This document shows positions 17,043 to 25,653 of a stretch of 64,000 nucleotides of DNA, one piece after another. Positions within the stretch are counted from its first letter, which is position 1. The number at the start of each line of letters is the position of its first letter. The stretch comes from CAZMIL01 sp964566425 (lineage in GTDB: Bacteria; Patescibacteriota; Microgenomatia; UBA1406; GWC2-37-13). A program made the translations under genes and the position numbers. The notes under the pieces were generated by a model that did not search any database, was not told where the DNA came from, and was given only the letters and a program-made list of their open reading frames with translations. Location: positions 1 through 64,000 of the forward strand of contig CAZMIL010000002.1 of the NCBI GenBank assembly GCA_964566425.1. The letters run 5' to 3'.

Positions 17043-18338
17043 ATGATTGATCAAATTCAGAACATCTTCATAATTGGGATCAAAGGAGTGGGAATGGCCA
17101 ACCTGGCTTTGATTCTCAAGAAGATGGGCAAAATAGTTACAGGGTGCGATATAGATGAGGAATTTATCACTGATAAATGGTTAAAGAAAAATGCTATTCC
17201 AGTCGCAATTGGCTTTGAAAATCTTCCGCAAGAGGTCGATGTAGTCATTTATTCGGCCGCCCACGGGGGAAAACAGAACCAACTCGTACTAGAAGCACAA
17301 AGGAGAGGAATTAAAACTCTTCATCAAGCTCAATTTCTCGGCGAGCTCCTCAAATCATTTAAACACACGGTTGCCGTAGCAGGTTCGCATGGAAAAACGA
17401 CAACAGCTGCACTTCTAGCTTATGCGTTGCTCAAGCTCGGGGCAAAACCAACATATCTGGTTGGTTCAAGTGAGTTTGACGGTTATCCGGCAGGAGATTT
17501 TAACTCTTCTGATTATTTTGTGATAGAAGCTGATGAATACGCGCTTGACCCCCCCAACGACAAAACTCCTAAGTTTAATTTTCTCCATCCTGAAATAATT
17601 CTCTGTACTAATATTGACTTTGATCATCCTGATGTTTTTAAAGACCTAAGTGACGTGCAACAGGCATTTGCTTTATTTTTTAAGCAGGCAAGTAAAGTTA
17701 TCAGATGTGAAGATTTACAGATCAAAAATATAAGAGTCAACCCAGAAGGAACTTCTTTTATTTTTAATCATGAACAATTTTTCCTGGCTTTGTATGGTGA
17801 AAAAAATGCCTTCAATGCGGCTGGGGTGATCGCTGTTCTTCTAGCTTTAGGTTTTGATGTTGATAACATTCAGAAAGCAATAAAAGATTTCACTGGAGCT
17901 AAAAGGAGATTTGAAAAAAAGTTCGTTGAGCACGATACTTTGTTGTTTGACGATTATGCTCATCATCCAAAAGAGATTGTAGCCACGATCCGAGCTGCTC
18001 GTGAGAGATTTCCTAATCATAGGATTATTGTTATTTTTCAACCGCATACATATTCACGTACTCAGGCATTATTAAAGAGTTTCTCAAAAGCTTTAGAGGA
18101 GGCAGATAAGGCTTATATCTTGCCGATTTTCTCATCGGCCCGCGAAGACGTACGAGATTTTACGATCACTTCTCATGATCTCGTCAAAAATGTTAAGCTA
18201 AAAGCAGTTGATTCCAAGGGAGAACTTTTTACTCTGCTTGAGAAAAACATTCGCCGCGGCGATGTTATTTTTACAATGGGTGCGGGGGACGTCTATAAGC
18301 TTGGAGATGATATAATTAGTCTTATTAGAAAGCTCTAA
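17043..18338 (+). CDS. murC: UDP-N-acetylmuramate ligase, MurC/Mpl family
   Basis: Full-length Mur ligase of 431 aa: N-terminal Rossmann-like UDP-binding domain (GIKGVGM near residue 12), P-loop AGSHGKTTT (Lys118), central EADEYALDPPNDK and NIDFDHPDVF motifs, and C-terminal DDYAHHPKEI and FQPHTYSRT. The last two are typical of MurC, which adds L-Ala to UDP-MurNAc. The EADEY...DKTPKF...FDHPDVF part resembles Mpl, the recycling ligase that adds whole tripeptides. It is the only MurC-type gene in the window, so MurC is the likelier role, but Mpl-like activity is possible. Confidence 0.85.
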   Translation: MIDQIQNIFIIGIKGVGMANLALILKKMGKIVTGCDIDEEFITDKWLKKNAIPVAIGFENLPQEVDVVIYSAAHGGKQNQLVLEAQRRGIKTLHQAQFLGELLKSFKHTVAVAGSHGKTTTAALLAYALLKLGAKPTYLVGSSEFDGYPAGDFNSSDYFVIEADEYALDPPNDKTPKFNFLHPEIILCTNIDFDHPDVFKDLSDVQQAFALFFKQASKVIRCEDLQIKNIRVNPEGTSFIFNHEQFFLALYGEKNAFNAAGVIAVLLALGFDVDNIQKAIKDFTGAKRRFEKKFVEHDTLLFDDYAHHPKEIVATIRAARERFPNHRIIVIFQPHTYSRTQALLKSFSKALEEADKAYILPIFSSAREDVRDFTITSHDLVKNVKLKAVDSKGELFTLLEKNIRRGDVIFTMGAGDVYKLGDDIISLIRKL

Positions 18339-18344
18339 AATCTT

Positions 18345-19673
18345 ATGACAGAAGATGCGTACATCATTAGAGGCGGAAATAAATTGCAAGGGCACGTGGT
18401 GCTGTCCGGAGCTAAAAATGTGGCTTTAAAAACAATTATTGCGGCTTTGATGTTTGAATCGAAAGTCATCTTGGAAAACGTTCCCCAAATTAGCGATGTT
18501 ACTGAGCTTGTGCATTTGATCAGAAAATTGGGGGTAAAAGCGGAGTTCACTCAGAAGAATAGTTTGGAAATTGATAGTTCGACTTTAAGTGAGAATAAGG
18601 TTGATCTATTGCACGCTTCTAAAACCCGCGTTTCTTTCATGCTTTTTGCACCGCTTCTTCATCGTTTTAAAAAGTGTTTTATTCCTAATCCTGGAGGCTG
18701 CAGAATTGGAGCAAGACCTATCGATAGAATCATCGACGGTTTAGAAAAATTAGGAGCGTTGATTGTTTATAATCACGATACTGGTTATTACGAAGCCTAC
18801 TTGGAGAATTCGGTTCATGGTCATTATCATTTTGAAAAAGCATCACACACCGGGACAGAGCTTTTGATAATGTTTACAGTATTTGGGAATGGAGAAATGT
18901 TGTTAGAAAACGTTGCTTTGGAACCCGAGATTGACGAACTAATTCGTTTCCTTAACGAATCGGGGGCGAACATTACTAGAGAAGGTAGAAATATTCGAAT
19001 TCAGGGTGTTGAGAAATTAGTGCAAAAGAAACCATTTACAATTGTCTCCGATTCAAATGAGGCCGTAACTTTTGCAGTTTTGGCGATCGCTTCCAAAGGG
19101 GAGATAATTATTGATAATCCGCCACATGAGCATCTTGATGAATTTGTAGAGAAGATAAAAGAGACAGGAAATTTTGCCGAGAGACAAAAAGATGGTTGTT
19201 TGAGATTTGCTTACAAAAGTAAAATTAAACCCGTTTCAATCGAGACAACCCCTTATCCAGGATTTAGGACAGATTGGCAACCTAATTGGGCTGTTTTAAT
19301 GCTCCAAGCAAAGGGGGTCTCTTATATCCATGAAAGAGTTTTTGAAGGTCGTTTTTCCTATGTTGCCGAGTTGCAGAAATTAGGAGCTCATATAATCTTT
19401 GAGACGGTAAAAGTTGACAATCCCAATGAATTTTACGAATTTCATTATGAGAAAAATAGAGGTTATCAACAGAAAATAAAAATTACCGGTGGTTATCCGT
19501 TACACGGGGGTGTTCTGAATATTTGGGATTTGCGAGCTGGTGCCTCACTGGCGATTGCCGCATTGATCGCTAATGGTGTTTCAATTGTTAACGGAGCTTC
19601 AATTTTTGAGCGAGGTTATGAGAATTTCATTGAGAAAGTCCAAAACCTAGGCGGTGAAATTAGAAAAGTTTAG
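18345..19673 (+). CDS. murA: UDP-N-acetylglucosamine 1-carboxyvinyltransferase
   Basis: First committed step of peptidoglycan synthesis, transfer of enolpyruvate from PEP to UDP-GlcNAc in the cytoplasm. The 442-aa protein opens with the family pattern (GGNKLQGHVVLSGAKNVALK) and carries the catalytic loop PGGCRIGARPIDRI with Cys119 present, so the fosfomycin-target cysteine is retained rather than replaced by Asp. The C-terminal DLRAGASLAIAAL stretch is also typical. It follows the MurC-like gene after 6 bp. Its placement in this cluster, beside the ligase genes, is not the E. coli arrangement. Confidence 0.96.
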   Translation: MTEDAYIIRGGNKLQGHVVLSGAKNVALKTIIAALMFESKVILENVPQISDVTELVHLIRKLGVKAEFTQKNSLEIDSSTLSENKVDLLHASKTRVSFMLFAPLLHRFKKCFIPNPGGCRIGARPIDRIIDGLEKLGALIVYNHDTGYYEAYLENSVHGHYHFEKASHTGTELLIMFTVFGNGEMLLENVALEPEIDELIRFLNESGANITREGRNIRIQGVEKLVQKKPFTIVSDSNEAVTFAVLAIASKGEIIIDNPPHEHLDEFVEKIKETGNFAERQKDGCLRFAYKSKIKPVSIETTPYPGFRTDWQPNWAVLMLQAKGVSYIHERVFEGRFSYVAELQKLGAHIIFETVKVDNPNEFYEFHYEKNRGYQQKIKITGGYPLHGGVLNIWDLRAGASLAIAALIANGVSIVNGASIFERGYENFIEKVQNLGGEIRKV

Positions 19674-19690
19674 TACAATAAAAATAGGCT

Positions 19691-20056
19691 ATGCTTAGAA
19701 AACATACTTTGAGTTTCAAACACGCTTTTGAGGGGTTGAGCTGGGTGATACGAACACAGGCAAATTTTAAAATTCATATTTTTCTTTCGCTTTTGAGTCT
19801 ATTTGGCGCATGGTTTTTTAAAATCTCTTATGATGAATGGCTGATAATTATTGTTTTGATTGTCATTGGATTAGTTATTGAGACCATGAATACAGGGATC
19901 GAAGAAACTATCGACGCGATTCATAAAGATTGGAGTCCGGAAATCAAGATCGCCAAGGATGTTGCCGCCGCCTCCATGCTCATATTTTCAATTGGAGCGA
20001 CGGTAATTGCTTATATAATTTTTGCCCCTAGGATTTTAGGCTTTCTGGGAGTTTAA
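19691..20056 (+). CDS. dgkA: Diacylglycerol/undecaprenol kinase family protein
   Basis: Small integral membrane kinase of 121 aa with three membrane helices. The family motif ETMNTGIEETID (about residues 66-77) carries the conserved Glu, Asn and second Glu of the active site; KDVAAASMLI follows in the third helix. In Gram-positive-type relatives the enzyme phosphorylates undecaprenol to regenerate the lipid carrier. Lying between murA and mraY, the enzyme that loads that carrier, it is more likely to be an undecaprenol kinase here than a diacylglycerol kinase. Confidence 0.9.
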   Translation: MLRKHTLSFKHAFEGLSWVIRTQANFKIHIFLSLLSLFGAWFFKISYDEWLIIIVLIVIGLVIETMNTGIEETIDAIHKDWSPEIKIAKDVAAASMLIFSIGATVIAYIIFAPRILGFLGV

Positions 20057-20067
20057 AAATTTTTCTT

Positions 20068-21105
20068 ATGTCTGTTTATTTATTAGGACTGTTTATTTCT
20101 TTTCTTCTGAATGCAATTTTAATCGTTCCCTTTATCAACTTTCTTTACAAAATGAAATTTCAGCGCATCGCGCAAAAGACCAGAGATGTATTTAATCGAC
20201 GTACTCCAATTTTTGATAAATATAACGTTAATAAAACAGGCGTCCCAGTAGGGGGAGGAATTTTGACTGTATTAACGACTGTTTTTCTGTTTGCATTTCT
20301 AATGCTGCTTTTTGTTCTTTTTAATCAGCCATTGCGATCAAATTTTCCTTCGATTATTGCCGAAATTAAAATTATTCTTTCTTCATTTATCGGTTTTGCT
20401 CTCCTTGGAGTTTTTGATGATTTGAGTAAAATCTTTTTTTGGCAAAGAAATCAATTTCATGGTCTGCGCTTGCGTTACAAACTATCTTTAGAGATTATTC
20501 TGGCGGTGCTGGTTGCTTGGTGGTTGTTTTTCGACCTGAAGATTAATTTTATTTATATACCTTTTTTTGGGGTCTTCCAATTAGGTTGGTGGTATGTTCC
20601 TTTAGCTGCTTTTGTTATTGTAGCTTTTGCCAATGCGGTGAATATCACAGATGGGCTTGATGGTTTAGCTAGCGGGGTAATGATGATCTCGTTGATTAGT
20701 TTTTGGGTTATTTCGCGCTCAATTTTGGATGTTCCAACTTCAATTTTCATTAGTGCTTGGTTGGGAGGATTAATTGCTTTTATCTACTTTAATATTCCGC
20801 CCGCCAGATTAATTCTCGGCGATACGGGAGCGCTTTCTTTTGGAGCAACTTTCGCCGTTATTGGTTTGGCTTTAGGAAAATCGATTTCCTTAACTATTAT
20901 CGGAGGAATTTTTGTTGTTGAGATTTTTACTTCTTTGATTCAACTTTTAGGAAAAAGGTTCATGAAAAGAAAAATTTTTCCTGTTGCGCCGCTACATTTG
21001 TGGTTGCAATCTAGAGGTTGGGAAGAATCGAAAATTGTAATGCGTTTTTGGATAATTTCCATCCTCTTTGCCTTCTTCGGTTTACTAATAGCCTTCCTTA
21101 AATAA
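20068..21105 (+). CDS. mraY: Phospho-N-acetylmuramoyl-pentapeptide transferase
   Basis: Polytopic enzyme that transfers phospho-MurNAc-peptide to undecaprenyl phosphate, forming lipid I. The 345-aa protein has about ten membrane helices, the acidic motif FDDLSKI, the NAVNITDGLDGLASG motif, and a C-terminal RGWEESKIVMRFWI. The usual triple-His loop (PIHHHFE) reads PLHLWLQ, so only one of the three histidines is visible. That is an uncommon change in a substrate-binding loop. It ends the plus-strand half of the cluster. Confidence 0.94.
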   Translation: MSVYLLGLFISFLLNAILIVPFINFLYKMKFQRIAQKTRDVFNRRTPIFDKYNVNKTGVPVGGGILTVLTTVFLFAFLMLLFVLFNQPLRSNFPSIIAEIKIILSSFIGFALLGVFDDLSKIFFWQRNQFHGLRLRYKLSLEIILAVLVAWWLFFDLKINFIYIPFFGVFQLGWWYVPLAAFVIVAFANAVNITDGLDGLASGVMMISLISFWVISRSILDVPTSIFISAWLGGLIAFIYFNIPPARLILGDTGALSFGATFAVIGLALGKSISLTIIGGIFVVEIFTSLIQLLGKRFMKRKIFPVAPLHLWLQSRGWEESKIVMRFWIISILFAFFGLLIAFLK

Positions 21106-21152
21106 AGAGCAATCTTACAGCCTATTTCTTCCTTTTTGTCGCATATCTTCCC

Positions 21153-21181
21153 TTGTGATTCTTTTTCAATTTGACTATAGT
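21153..21181 (+). promoter_or_regulatory. Promoter of the secreted lipase-like gene
   Basis: TTGTGA at 21153-21158 and TATAGT at 21176-21181, spacer 17 bp. The predicted start (about 21188) lies at most 5 nt before the ATG at 21192, nearly leaderless. Confidence 0.65.
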
Positions 21182-21191
21182 TTCGACCCTT

Positions 21192-23702
21192 ATGAAAAAG
21201 ACCCTGATTTTATTCATCCTATCTCTCTTATTTTATTTGATAACTTGTAGTTTTAATGTTCAAGCAAATCAGACTTTCTTTAAGTCGTCAATAAATCCCT
21301 TACAGATTAAGCTTTTGCCAGGAGAAATCTCCATTCGTCAAACTCACATTTTTAAGCAGAACGGTATCTTCAGGGGAATTTTTACATTAGAAAAAAATGA
21401 TGGTTCATATAGTCTAGGTCTTGGCGAGCAGACAGCTCCTAACATTTGGGAGATTAAAAAAGAAGTTTTGACAGATCAGCAGGAGATCTCAAATCCGCGA
21501 GTGTTATTTATAGACAATCAGCGCATCCGCCTTTTTTATACCAAATTTGAGACTTATTACAAGCTCTATTCTTTGGATTGCAATCCTGAGTTTAATTGTT
21601 ATGGGGAGCCTAACCTAGCTCTTGATAGATCAGAAACATGGGAATATAGAGGTATAGAATCGGGCTATCCTTTCCTTAAGAATGGACTCTTTTACTTATT
21701 TTACTCGGCCTGGGGGGATAGTTTTCAAATCGGTCTAGCATATTCCTCTGATGGGCTGCATTGGACTAAATGCACTAATAGTCCAATCATTGACTATGGC
21801 GCTGGTGAATTTCTCTTTGAAGCGAATAACCGTTTTTATCTTTATTACCATTTTCCTCGGGAGGAGGGAATTGCTGTTAGAGAATCATCAGATGCGCTTT
21901 CTTGTAATATGCGCTGGGGAGAGCCGCAGCTTATTCTTTTGCCGGATAAAAGCTATGATCAAACACATCTAGTCTCGCCGAGTATTATTGCTGATAACAG
22001 CAGGCTCGATTTATATTACTCAGGTAGAGATACAGAGAGAAAGTGGAGTTTAGATCTAGCTTATAGCCAGCCAGCAACAGAAAATATTCTCTATTTGATT
22101 ATTCCAGGTTTTTTTGCTTCTTGGAATAAAGAGGCGATTTTACATAATCGTCAAGTCTCTATTTTTGATTGGAAGTTGCCGAGTTTTATTCAAGAATATA
22201 GGGGAATAGAGCAATCTTTAATCAATTTGGGACTTGTTGAAAATAAAGATTTTATTGCTTTTCCTTATGATTGGAGAAAATCCATTGACGAAACAGCCGC
22301 CGATTTAGACAACTTCTTACAGACTAAAATCTGGTCAAGCGATCCAAATAAAAAAATCAGAATAATCGGACATTCACTGGGGGGATTGATTGGCAGAATT
22401 TATCTGCAGAAGTATCCATTACGTAATGTTGATAGATTGATTACCGTTGGCACTCCGCATCAAGGTGTAGTGCAAGTCTATAATCCTTTAGAGTTTGGCG
22501 AGATTGAGCGGGAAAATACCTTTTTATGGCTAATAGAAAAAATCATGGTATTTATTAATCAACGACAAGGAGAAAAGGAAAAAGAGACGATCGGCAGAGT
22601 TTTACCTGTTCTTTATGATCTCTTCCCGACGTTTGATTTTTTACGTACTCAAGATAATAAAATTATTCCGAACGATAGCATGATGATTGTTAATACGACT
22701 CTCAAAAGATATAACAATTCCTTTGCTGATATTTTTCCTCAATTTACTGCCATTTATGGGGAAAAAAACAATCGCACTTTAGCAGGATATTTTGTGAACA
22801 TTTCAGGTGATGAACAATTAGATCCGAAGCCGGTAAGCCCCTATTACGAAGCAGGCGATTACATGGTTCTTTCCAATAGTGCTAAAGATGAAAGAGATGA
22901 GGATTATCAAGAATTACCATTAGATCACAATGAACTAATTTACAAAAAAATGGGCATTGAGAGAATTTTCGATCTTCTAAGTTTGGATTATAAAGATAAT
23001 CAAATTACAGAAGGATCAAAAACCGAAATTTCTCCGGCGTTAATTTTTATGATGCAATCGCCAGCAGAAATGGAGGTGATTTTTAATGGACAGAGTTATC
23101 ATGAAGAGGATGGGATAATTTTTATCCCAGGAGCCGCCCACGGACAATATAATCTTAAAGTAAGAGGAAATGAGAAAGGCGCATATACAGTAAGTATAGG
23201 TGGTATAAACGAGAATAATGATTCTTGGCAAAAGGTTGAGGGTGTGATAAGTAATGATAAACCGCAGGATCAAACCGACTCCTATCAGATTGATTTTGGA
23301 GACAATCTTTCTTATAAAATAATTTCGGATGAACCCACAGAAACACCTACTCCAGCGATAACTACACCAAATCCGACTCCAACACTTGCTTCTAATCCAC
23401 AAATATCTTCAATTACTCCTACATCCTACTTAGCACCGATCTTAATCGTTGATAACACGAATCCTGTTGCGACAGAAACATCTGTTTTGGTAGAAACAGT
23501 AACGCCGTCAAAAGCCAAAATAAACAAAATGGGGAGTAACGATGAAAAGATTTTAGGTGTAAGTAAGAGAGTAGGATATGATGAGGACAACAAATCTAAA
23601 AATCCATCACAACAAAACATTTATCTATTTTTAATCTTTTTTACGCTTCTTTCTGTGGGGGGGTTCGCTTTGCTCAGGAAGAAATTGAGAAGAATAAATT
23701 AA
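21192..23702 (+). CDS. Secreted, membrane-anchored lipase/LCAT-like alpha/beta-hydrolase
   Basis: 836 aa from the ATG at 21192, chosen because the ORF's seven upstream codons overlap the promoter. In order: signal or anchor helix (1-25); a long N-terminal region (about 35-295) with repeated motifs such as LFYTKFET, FYLFYSAWGDSF and LDLYYSGRD that suggest a five-bladed beta-propeller like those of GH43-type proteins; an alpha/beta-hydrolase with the nucleophile elbow GHSLGG (Ser395) followed by GTPHQG, as in lecithin:cholesterol acyltransferases; a beta-rich segment; a Thr/Pro-rich linker (about 710-745); and a C-terminal membrane helix with a basic tail. It probably acts on the outer face on lipids or esters. 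The substrate is unknown. Confidence 0.75.
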   Translation: MKKTLILFILSLLFYLITCSFNVQANQTFFKSSINPLQIKLLPGEISIRQTHIFKQNGIFRGIFTLEKNDGSYSLGLGEQTAPNIWEIKKEVLTDQQEISNPRVLFIDNQRIRLFYTKFETYYKLYSLDCNPEFNCYGEPNLALDRSETWEYRGIESGYPFLKNGLFYLFYSAWGDSFQIGLAYSSDGLHWTKCTNSPIIDYGAGEFLFEANNRFYLYYHFPREEGIAVRESSDALSCNMRWGEPQLILLPDKSYDQTHLVSPSIIADNSRLDLYYSGRDTERKWSLDLAYSQPATENILYLIIPGFFASWNKEAILHNRQVSIFDWKLPSFIQEYRGIEQSLINLGLVENKDFIAFPYDWRKSIDETAADLDNFLQTKIWSSDPNKKIRIIGHSLGGLIGRIYLQKYPLRNVDRLITVGTPHQGVVQVYNPLEFGEIERENTFLWLIEKIMVFINQRQGEKEKETIGRVLPVLYDLFPTFDFLRTQDNKIIPNDSMMIVNTTLKRYNNSFADIFPQFTAIYGEKNNRTLAGYFVNISGDEQLDPKPVSPYYEAGDYMVLSNSAKDERDEDYQELPLDHNELIYKKMGIERIFDLLSLDYKDNQITEGSKTEISPALIFMMQSPAEMEVIFNGQSYHEEDGIIFIPGAAHGQYNLKVRGNEKGAYTVSIGGINENNDSWQKVEGVISNDKPQDQTDSYQIDFGDNLSYKIISDEPTETPTPAITTPNPTPTLASNPQISSITPTSYLAPILIVDNTNPVATETSVLVETVTPSKAKINKMGSNDEKILGVSKRVGYDEDNKSKNPSQQNIYLFLIFFTLLSVGGFALLRKKLRRIN

Positions 23703-24122
23703 CTATCTTTCATTGAGGGGGAGACCCAAACAGAGAAAATCCATAGTTCTGGGATTGATTTTGAAATACTGAATCGTCGAGCGAATATTGTTATGCCCAA
23801 TAATTGGCTCCGAATCTAACCCTCTCTGATAATTCCATTCTCTAACAGTAGCCATGACATCCACGTAAGGCATGCTTAGAAATCTTCTTGCGGAATATAA
23901 ATCTCCTAATAAATTTTTTCTTTGGCCATTAAAAAATGAGGGAACAAGTTGTAAGGTCCCTTCAAATTCTCTTCGTGCAAGATCTGCTGCCTCCTTTTTT
24001 AACTTATCCGATGGAGTCTGATGTGCTTCAGAAATAGCCCTTTGAGCCTTTACTAGATCCTTAAGTAAGGCTTCTGCTACATTTTGAGGACTAACTTTCT
24101 CTTCAAGTAATCTCTCTGTCAT
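23703..24122 (-). CDS. Hypothetical protein, 139 aa
   Basis: A soluble, helix-rich protein with no signal peptide or membrane segment. The first half is charged and could form helices (residues 1-60); the second half has a hydrophobic core around FFNGQRKNLLGDLYSARRF. I recognise no family or motif. The start is well supported because a promoter-like pair places transcription start on the ATG. It is convergent with the lipase-like gene without any gap. Confidence 0.65.
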   Translation of the reverse strand: MTERLLEEKVSPQNVAEALLKDLVKAQRAISEAHQTPSDKLKKEAADLARREFEGTLQLVPSFFNGQRKNLLGDLYSARRFLSMPYVDVMATVREWNYQRGLDSEPIIGHNNIRSTIQYFKINPRTMDFLCLGLPLNER

Positions 24123-24128
24123 ATTTTT

Positions 24129-24157
24129 AGTATAACATATTGAGATTTTGAGATCAA
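24129..24157 (-). promoter_or_regulatory. Promoter of the 139-aa orphan gene
   Basis: On the minus strand: TTGATC (24157-24152), 17-bp spacer, TATACT (24134-24129). The predicted start falls at 24122-24123, the first base of the ATG, so the mRNA should be leaderless. Confidence 0.65.
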
Positions 24158-24169
24158 ACTATAGGCTTT

Positions 24170-24246
24170 TGGTGGCCGTTGGAGGAGTTGAACCTCCGAC
24201 CTTTCGAATGTGAATCGAACGCTCTAGCCAACTGAGCTAAACGGCC
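24170..24246 (-). tRNA. tRNA-Val (CAC)
   Basis: Cloverleaf on the minus strand: acceptor GGCCGTT/AACGGCC, D-stem GCTC/GAGC, anticodon stem TTCGA/TCGAA with loop TTCACAT (anticodon CAC, reads GUG), T-arm GGAGG-TTCAACT-CCTCC, discriminator A and an encoded CCA at 24172-24170. The other two tRNAs in the window lack an encoded CCA. Confidence 0.95.
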
Positions 24247-24253
24247 TTGATTT

Positions 24254-24261
24254 ATTATACT
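24254..24261. promoter_or_regulatory. Overlapping divergent -10 elements (tRNA-Val / lepB)
   Basis: The 8-bp ATTATACT contains TATAAT on the minus strand (24259-24254), 7 bp before the tRNA-Val 5' end, and TATACT on the plus strand (24256-24261), 23 bp before the lepB ATG. The two polymerase sites overlap and should exclude one another. Confidence 0.55.
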
Positions 24262-24284
24262 AAAATCCCTTAAAATTAATACTT

Positions 24285-24887
24285 ATGAACTTTTTACGTA
24301 AAATCCTTGATTTCATCATGGATATTCTGGAGACGGTGACCTTTGTAGCCTCAATTTTTATTGTCATTTACCTTTTCATTTTGCAACCTAATCAGGTTAA
24401 GGGAGCTTCGATGGAACCTGGGTTTTATTCGGGAGAATATATTTTTACGAGTAAAATTACTTATAAATTCAGGCCGATTGAGCGGGGTGACATTGTTGTT
24501 TTTAAATCCCCCCAAAATCCGGATATAGACTATATTAAGAGAATAATTGGCCTGCCCGGGGATACTGTTCTTTTTCAAAATGAAACAGTTGCGGTTAACG
24601 GAGTAATACTTAATGAGTCATATATTTCTGATAAGACCACCTTATGGGAAGGAGGTTACATTAGGGAAGGTGTTCCGGTTGTTGTTCCAAAAGGTGAAGT
24701 TTTAGTTTTAGGCGACAATCGGCCACGATCTTCAGACTCAAGAGAATTTGGGCCGATTCCAATCTCTAGTATCATTGGTCAGGTCTTTTATCGCTATTTT
24801 CCGCTAAATAAGGTTGGGCCCGTGATAAATCCCTTCCCAACAAATTTAAGAACCTTATCGATTAAGCAGACTAATTATTTTTCTTAA
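24285..24887 (+). CDS. lepB: Signal peptidase I
   Basis: Membrane-bound Ser/Lys protease that removes signal peptides from exported proteins. The 200-aa protein has one N-terminal membrane helix (about 12-33), the catalytic Ser42 in SMEPG, the general base Lys85 in YIKRIIGLPGD, and the conserved box GDNRPRSSDSREFGPI. It is the compact Gram-positive-like form. Its last 33 bp overlap the convergent ParB-like gene. Confidence 0.96.
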   Translation: MNFLRKILDFIMDILETVTFVASIFIVIYLFILQPNQVKGASMEPGFYSGEYIFTSKITYKFRPIERGDIVVFKSPQNPDIDYIKRIIGLPGDTVLFQNETVAVNGVILNESYISDKTTLWEGGYIREGVPVVVPKGEVLVLGDNRPRSSDSREFGPIPISSIIGQVFYRYFPLNKVGPVINPFPTNLRTLSIKQTNYFS

Positions 24888-25394
24888 TTCCTGAGTAGTT
24901 TTTTCTAAGTTTCCCTTAATCTCAATAACTATTTTTCCCTTTAATCTTGACTGGATAATTTTTGTTTTCATCCCGCCCGCGCCTTTAAAATTTTTAGCAA
25001 AATCAGCGCGCTCTTCTTTTGTTAAATATTGGCCTTGATCTTTAAGCTGATAAAGATTTTCACGGACTAATGCTTCGGTCTGCTGTGTGGTTAAATCTTC
25101 AGCCAAAATTTTTTCGTATGCGTTGATAATTTCAATTTCATTTTTGAGGCGAGAAATTATAAACAAATGGGAGATTGAAACTAATTGCGAGTAATATCCG
25201 TCCCTAACCAATTCGGGCAAGCGATTAAGACGTAAAAGATGACTAGCATAGGCTGGTTTGAGGCCAAGCTGCTGAGAAATCTCAATTAATTTTAAACCCT
25301 TATCGTGTTTAAGTATACGAAGGAGTTGTGCCTTTCGAAAGTAATCTTGAGTGTCTTTAATCTGCGCAAATATTTTAGCAATCTCCTGGTTCAT
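24855..25394 (-). CDS. ParB/KorB-type HTH domain protein without the CTPase domain
   Basis: 179-aa protein. The segment about residues 20-100 reads as the ParB central HTH domain: LIEISQQLGLKPAYASHLLRL followed by LPELVRDG and SHLFIISRL. The N-terminal CTP-binding ParB domain with its GERRxRA motif is absent, and the C-terminus (about 125-179) is a basic segment ending in a helix. It could bind a specific site or be a nucleoid-associated relative of ParB/Noc. It sits 9 bp after rpmA, in the rplU-rpmA transcript, and no parA is nearby, so it is probably not a standard partition protein. Confidence 0.75.
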   Translation of the reverse strand: MNQEIAKIFAQIKDTQDYFRKAQLLRILKHDKGLKLIEISQQLGLKPAYASHLLRLNRLPELVRDGYYSQLVSISHLFIISRLKNEIEIINAYEKILAEDLTTQQTEALVRENLYQLKDQGQYLTKEERADFAKNFKGAGGMKTKIIQSRLKGKIVIEIKGNLEKTTQELRKIISLLNR

Positions 25395-25403
25395 ATTACC
25401 AGT

Positions 25404-25652
25404 TTAGTCTCTGACAAAAACGTATTTTTTTCCCTTGATCTGTTTGAAGTCGATTTTACCTTTTTTGATAGCAATAATCGTGTAGTCCTTCGAGAGCAGG
25501 GTTCCTTCACCTGCTCTAAACTTAGTTCCGACTTGTCTAATAATAACATTTCCGGGCTTCGCAATCTGACCTCCATAGAGTTTAACCCCAAGACGTTTTG
25601 AGCGCGAATCTCTATTTCCCGAGGCCGCTTTTTGTGATTTTGTATGTGCCAT
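25404..25652 (-). CDS. rpmA: 50S ribosomal protein L27
   Basis: 82-aa large-subunit protein near the peptidyl transferase centre. After MAHTKSQKAASGNRDSRSKR it shows GVKLYGGQIAKPGNVIIRQ, the family core. The N-terminus begins AHTKS, without the Firmicute cleavable extension. It follows rplU by one base pair, the usual pairing. Confidence 0.96.
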   Translation of the reverse strand: MAHTKSQKAASGNRDSRSKRLGVKLYGGQIAKPGNVIIRQVGTKFRAGEGTLLSKDYTIIAIKKGKIDFKQIKGKKYVFVRD

Positions 25653-25653
25653 A

